A stretch of 64,000 nt of DNA from Phoma sp. XZ068 (Eukaryota > Ascomycota > Dothideomycetes > Pleosporales > Didymellaceae), in NCBI GenBank assembly GCA_004835665.1, contig RBKR01000010.1, positions 868,001 through 932,000 on the forward strand. The letters are read 5' to 3'. Each line of letters opens with the position of its first letter. The first letter of the stretch is position 1. Below the pieces are notes generated by a model. It was given only the letters and a program-made list of their open reading frames with translations. It was not told the origin of the DNA and did not search any database. A program made the translations under genes and the position numbers. Below are positions 61,650 through 64,000 of this stretch, in pieces.

Positions 61650-64000
61650 TTGTCTTTAGAGAAACTGCCCTTCCTAAACACTAATTCTGACAAAAGCAAA
61701 ACTATAATAAAGCGCAAAGATAAAGACGTCTTAACCAAAACAGGAAAAAGGCAACGTACGGCTGTTAAGGAAATCAAGGAGGCAGACTCCATCTACAACC
61801 AAGCTGCACCCTACCTGCTCGCAACAGCCAAATTCCCAATCAATGCGCTCACCTCAGAATGGAGTATTGGTGCGAACAGGCCCATCGACCCAGCCCACAA
61901 GCGGCGTCTCTGCCAGATCTTTGACGAGGTAGGCGTTCTTCAGCGAGACAGAAGCCACCAGTTGCAGGTTGCTTGCTCTAAGGCGCAGGTGCAGCAGATG
62001 CTAGACCACCTGGCAGAGAAGGGGCAGGCTCAGGCGAGTGCCACTGCAGCTAAGAGCGCTAAAGAAGGGGATCTGAAGTAGCCGTTGTTCGAAGGCTGGG
62101 TGAGCGCGGTAGGAGCGAAGGCAGAGCTCATCGCTAGCCACCATCGCGTCGAAGCTTTTAAAGAGTACTTGCGGCGTCGTGGGTTGCTAGAGGAGGAGCG
62201 GTGGTGGGTGTGCAGCATCTACAACAAAGGTTTCAGCCCCTGCACGTGCAACTAAGCAACAAGCTAACCTAAAAGGTTGACACGCTTCCGTCGCATTTGC
62301 GCATTCAGCTGCGCGCCAATCAAGAGGATGTTATCCTTCCTGACAATCATGAACAGATATGGACAGAGCTAGCGACCTTGTCATCTAACAACAGCCAGCT
62401 GTTCCAAGGTTTAAGCAAGTCTGTCGAACAGGAGATGCTGGAGCACCTAAGGCTTAGCAGTCGAGTCAAGTTTCCTGTTCGACGGCTAGCCACGCTATAG
62501 AGAAATCTTAGCTGGAGACCAATGATCACCCCAATAGTGCCGCACCTTAATCAGGCAAGCGACCTTCAACATCTCAACGTTTAAGTGGATGGCAAGCTGT
62601 AGGATAGACGATGTAAGTACAATCTGTATTCAGACATACTCCGTACATCTACGCTAAGCAACAACCTAGTATTAGTTTTCTGCAATAGACAAGGTGATAA
62701 AGGTCACGTCAGAGTTTTAAGGCCAGCATGGACTAGACGTTCAGCTAGCCGACTAGAATAAGCTAGCTAGCCTACCGCGCGTGCGAACTGTACACGAGGT
62801 GCGCGCGCTGTTCTATCCTAGCCTTAAGCCAGACGTAGACTCTTGTTCCTCAGGCACACGTCATCGAGACTTCTTCCCAGACGTAGACAACGTTACATAC
62901 CTTAGGTTGTATCGAACGGTTCTTTCAGAACCGGGACGCCGGTTCATCAACATCCAGGCGCTTTTGAAGACCACAAAGCAAGAAGGAAAGCTAATAAGCA
63001 TAGTAATGTCTCACGTCGCTTTGTAGATAAACACAGAGCCTGAGAAGGTCTCAGACCGCAACAACAACAAGCCTGCGCTGCGAAAGAACCTAGTACCTAC
63101 ACTGCAAGCAAGGTATGGCGACAAGGCTGACAATAAGTCTCAAGACCTCCAGCAGGCAGTCCTTGATTACGTACATAAGAACGCAAAAGACTTCACCATA
63201 ACCACGCTAGAGCACTATCCCCACAAGTATCCAGGCAGAGACGATGAAGCCTACAGCACACAGTTCAAGCACAAGGTGTAGAGAAAAGTGCTGTCCATCG
63301 TCACAATCTACGCAGGGTCGTCTCTGCGACACAGGTACATTGCCAGCCCTGTATTAGAGGAGATTCACAAAATCAGTCCACCTACAATTGCGCAAACTGC
63401 GCTTAATCTCATCTGTCAGATCCCAGAAGTTGCAAACGATCCAGCGCTTCAATCAGCAACTGCATCCAAACAGCTGCTTAGCATAATAAAGCTAGTGATT
63501 GCTTAATGGATAACAAAGCAACACGTGGATGCGTCAGATCCTTATAGCGAAGATGGGCAACCAACTACTGTCGGCCTGGTAGATGAGCAGCACGCGGAGA
63601 GTGAGCTGTTCTCTCAAGCATCAATCAGCTACGCAACACATCAAGGGCAGCCATTGCCAGAAACGCAGAACCGTAGGCCTCTTCCCTAGGCTCAGAATGG
63701 ACCAAATACGCACAAATCCATCTAGAAGCCAACTACTGCCCCACCACCAAGCTCCGGATCGACAGCGGAGTCGGACGCAGGGGTTTCACCACAGACAGAG
63801 ATGCAGAACCGAATGCTAATTGACTTTTCCTTAGACGGGCTGAATAACCTTCAAAAACAACACCGTCACAAAAGCGCGATCAGCCAGCAGACAACTCAGC
63901 TGCAACAGCATTCCCTCAACGCAGAGCCTCACCAGCCTAGACATCCATCCACATCTCTTTCTTCACGCGCCACAACCGGCTCAGGAGGACATTGGAGGCA
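61650..64000 (+). pseudogene. ParB/sulfiredoxin-like (DUF3723-type?) gene decayed by TAG/TAA stops
   Basis: About 2.3 kb reads as one long protein with in-frame stops at 62079, about 62498, then further TAG or TAA codons to the window end, and frame changes near 62225 and 62775. The first part has PINALTSEWSIGANRPIDPAHKRRL, then VGAKAELIASHHRVEAFKEYL and RWWVCSIYNK. The HHRVEAF segment with following WWV resembles the GxHRxxA box of the ParB/sulfiredoxin fold as seen in fungal DUF3723 proteins (from memory, frequent Starship cargo). Later segments (QIWTELATLSSNNSQLFQG, RNLSWRP, FPDVDNVTYLRLYRTVL) look folded. Nearly all stops would be CAG or CAA before C-to-T change, which suits RIP. The gene runs off the window. 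Confidence 0.6.

Noticed and set aside
1..64000. Starship captain (DUF3435 tyrosine recombinase) and ToxA-type cargo
   Set aside because: Looked for because of the accessory character; no DUF3435-like R-H-R-Y recombinase or known toxin gene was recognised in the window.
1..64000. tRNA, rRNA or riboswitch genes
   Set aside because: No convincing box A/box B pairs, cloverleaf or rRNA core words were noticed by eye; a covariance-model search was not possible.

Overview
This window looks like a repeat-rich accessory or subtelomere-like segment of a filamentous ascomycete, most probably a Pleosporales-type Dothideomycete. The main reasons are several short introns of about 50 bp with GTAAGT/GTATGT donors and CAG/AAG acceptors, fungal transposon families (pogo/Fot, Tc1-mariner, Tad-clade LINE, BED-finger hAT, TGTTGG...CCAACA LTRs), a fungal hybrid histidine kinase, and degraded reading frames whose stops suit C-to-T (RIP-like) mutation. 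No rRNA, tRNA, CRISPR or bacterial operon structure was recognised. Species cannot be assigned from the sequence alone.

Layout. 1-7.4 kb: a coiled-coil/Gln-Pro-rich protein gene ending just before a complete Tc1/mariner element with 36-bp perfect terminal inverted repeats (TIRs), then a secreted epoxide-hydrolase-like gene. 7.4-20.7 kb: a GC-rich gene of unknown function beside a three-level nest of transposons. A degenerate pogo element holds a Tad-like LINE (8-bp target duplication), and the LINE holds a hAT element (8-bp target duplication, 19-bp TIRs). 21.7-23.5 kb: a PAS-HisKA-HATPase-REC hybrid histidine kinase. 23.5-31.4 kb: mostly non-coding, with a solo LTR, a small zinc-binding-type gene with one intron, a truncated second Tc1 copy and a frameshifted conserved gene. 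31.4-34.3 kb: an apparently intact pogo element with perfect 55-bp TIRs, and an imine-reductase/6-phosphogluconate-dehydrogenase-like gene.

35-38.3 kb: retrotransposon gag and LTR remnants and an unusual 18-unit minisatellite built from two alternating unit types. 38.7-46.6 kb: a LINE ORF1 fragment, then a large unknown gene (about 39.4-44.2 kb) split by a DD34E Tc1-like transposon, facing a second unknown gene (44.85-46.6 kb). This convergent pair is the best candidate here for an undescribed accessory or mobile unit. 46.9-56.5 kb: mainly relics (pogo N-termini, a RecQ/TLH-like helicase tail, a secreted-protein fragment, a forkhead domain, a dynamin middle domain), one C2H2-like gene and a degenerate minisatellite. 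57.2-61.3 kb: a small kinase-like gene with DLG in place of DFG, and a two-exon gene resembling the fungal DUF7587 family. 61.5-64.0 kb: a short-spacer inverted repeat and a long ParB/sulfiredoxin-like reading frame broken only by TAG and TAA stops.

The genes do not form one pathway. The window reads as a few functional host genes scattered among layered mobile elements and mutated relics, and the relative age of several insertions can be read directly from target duplications. All family assignments come from pattern recognition without database searches.
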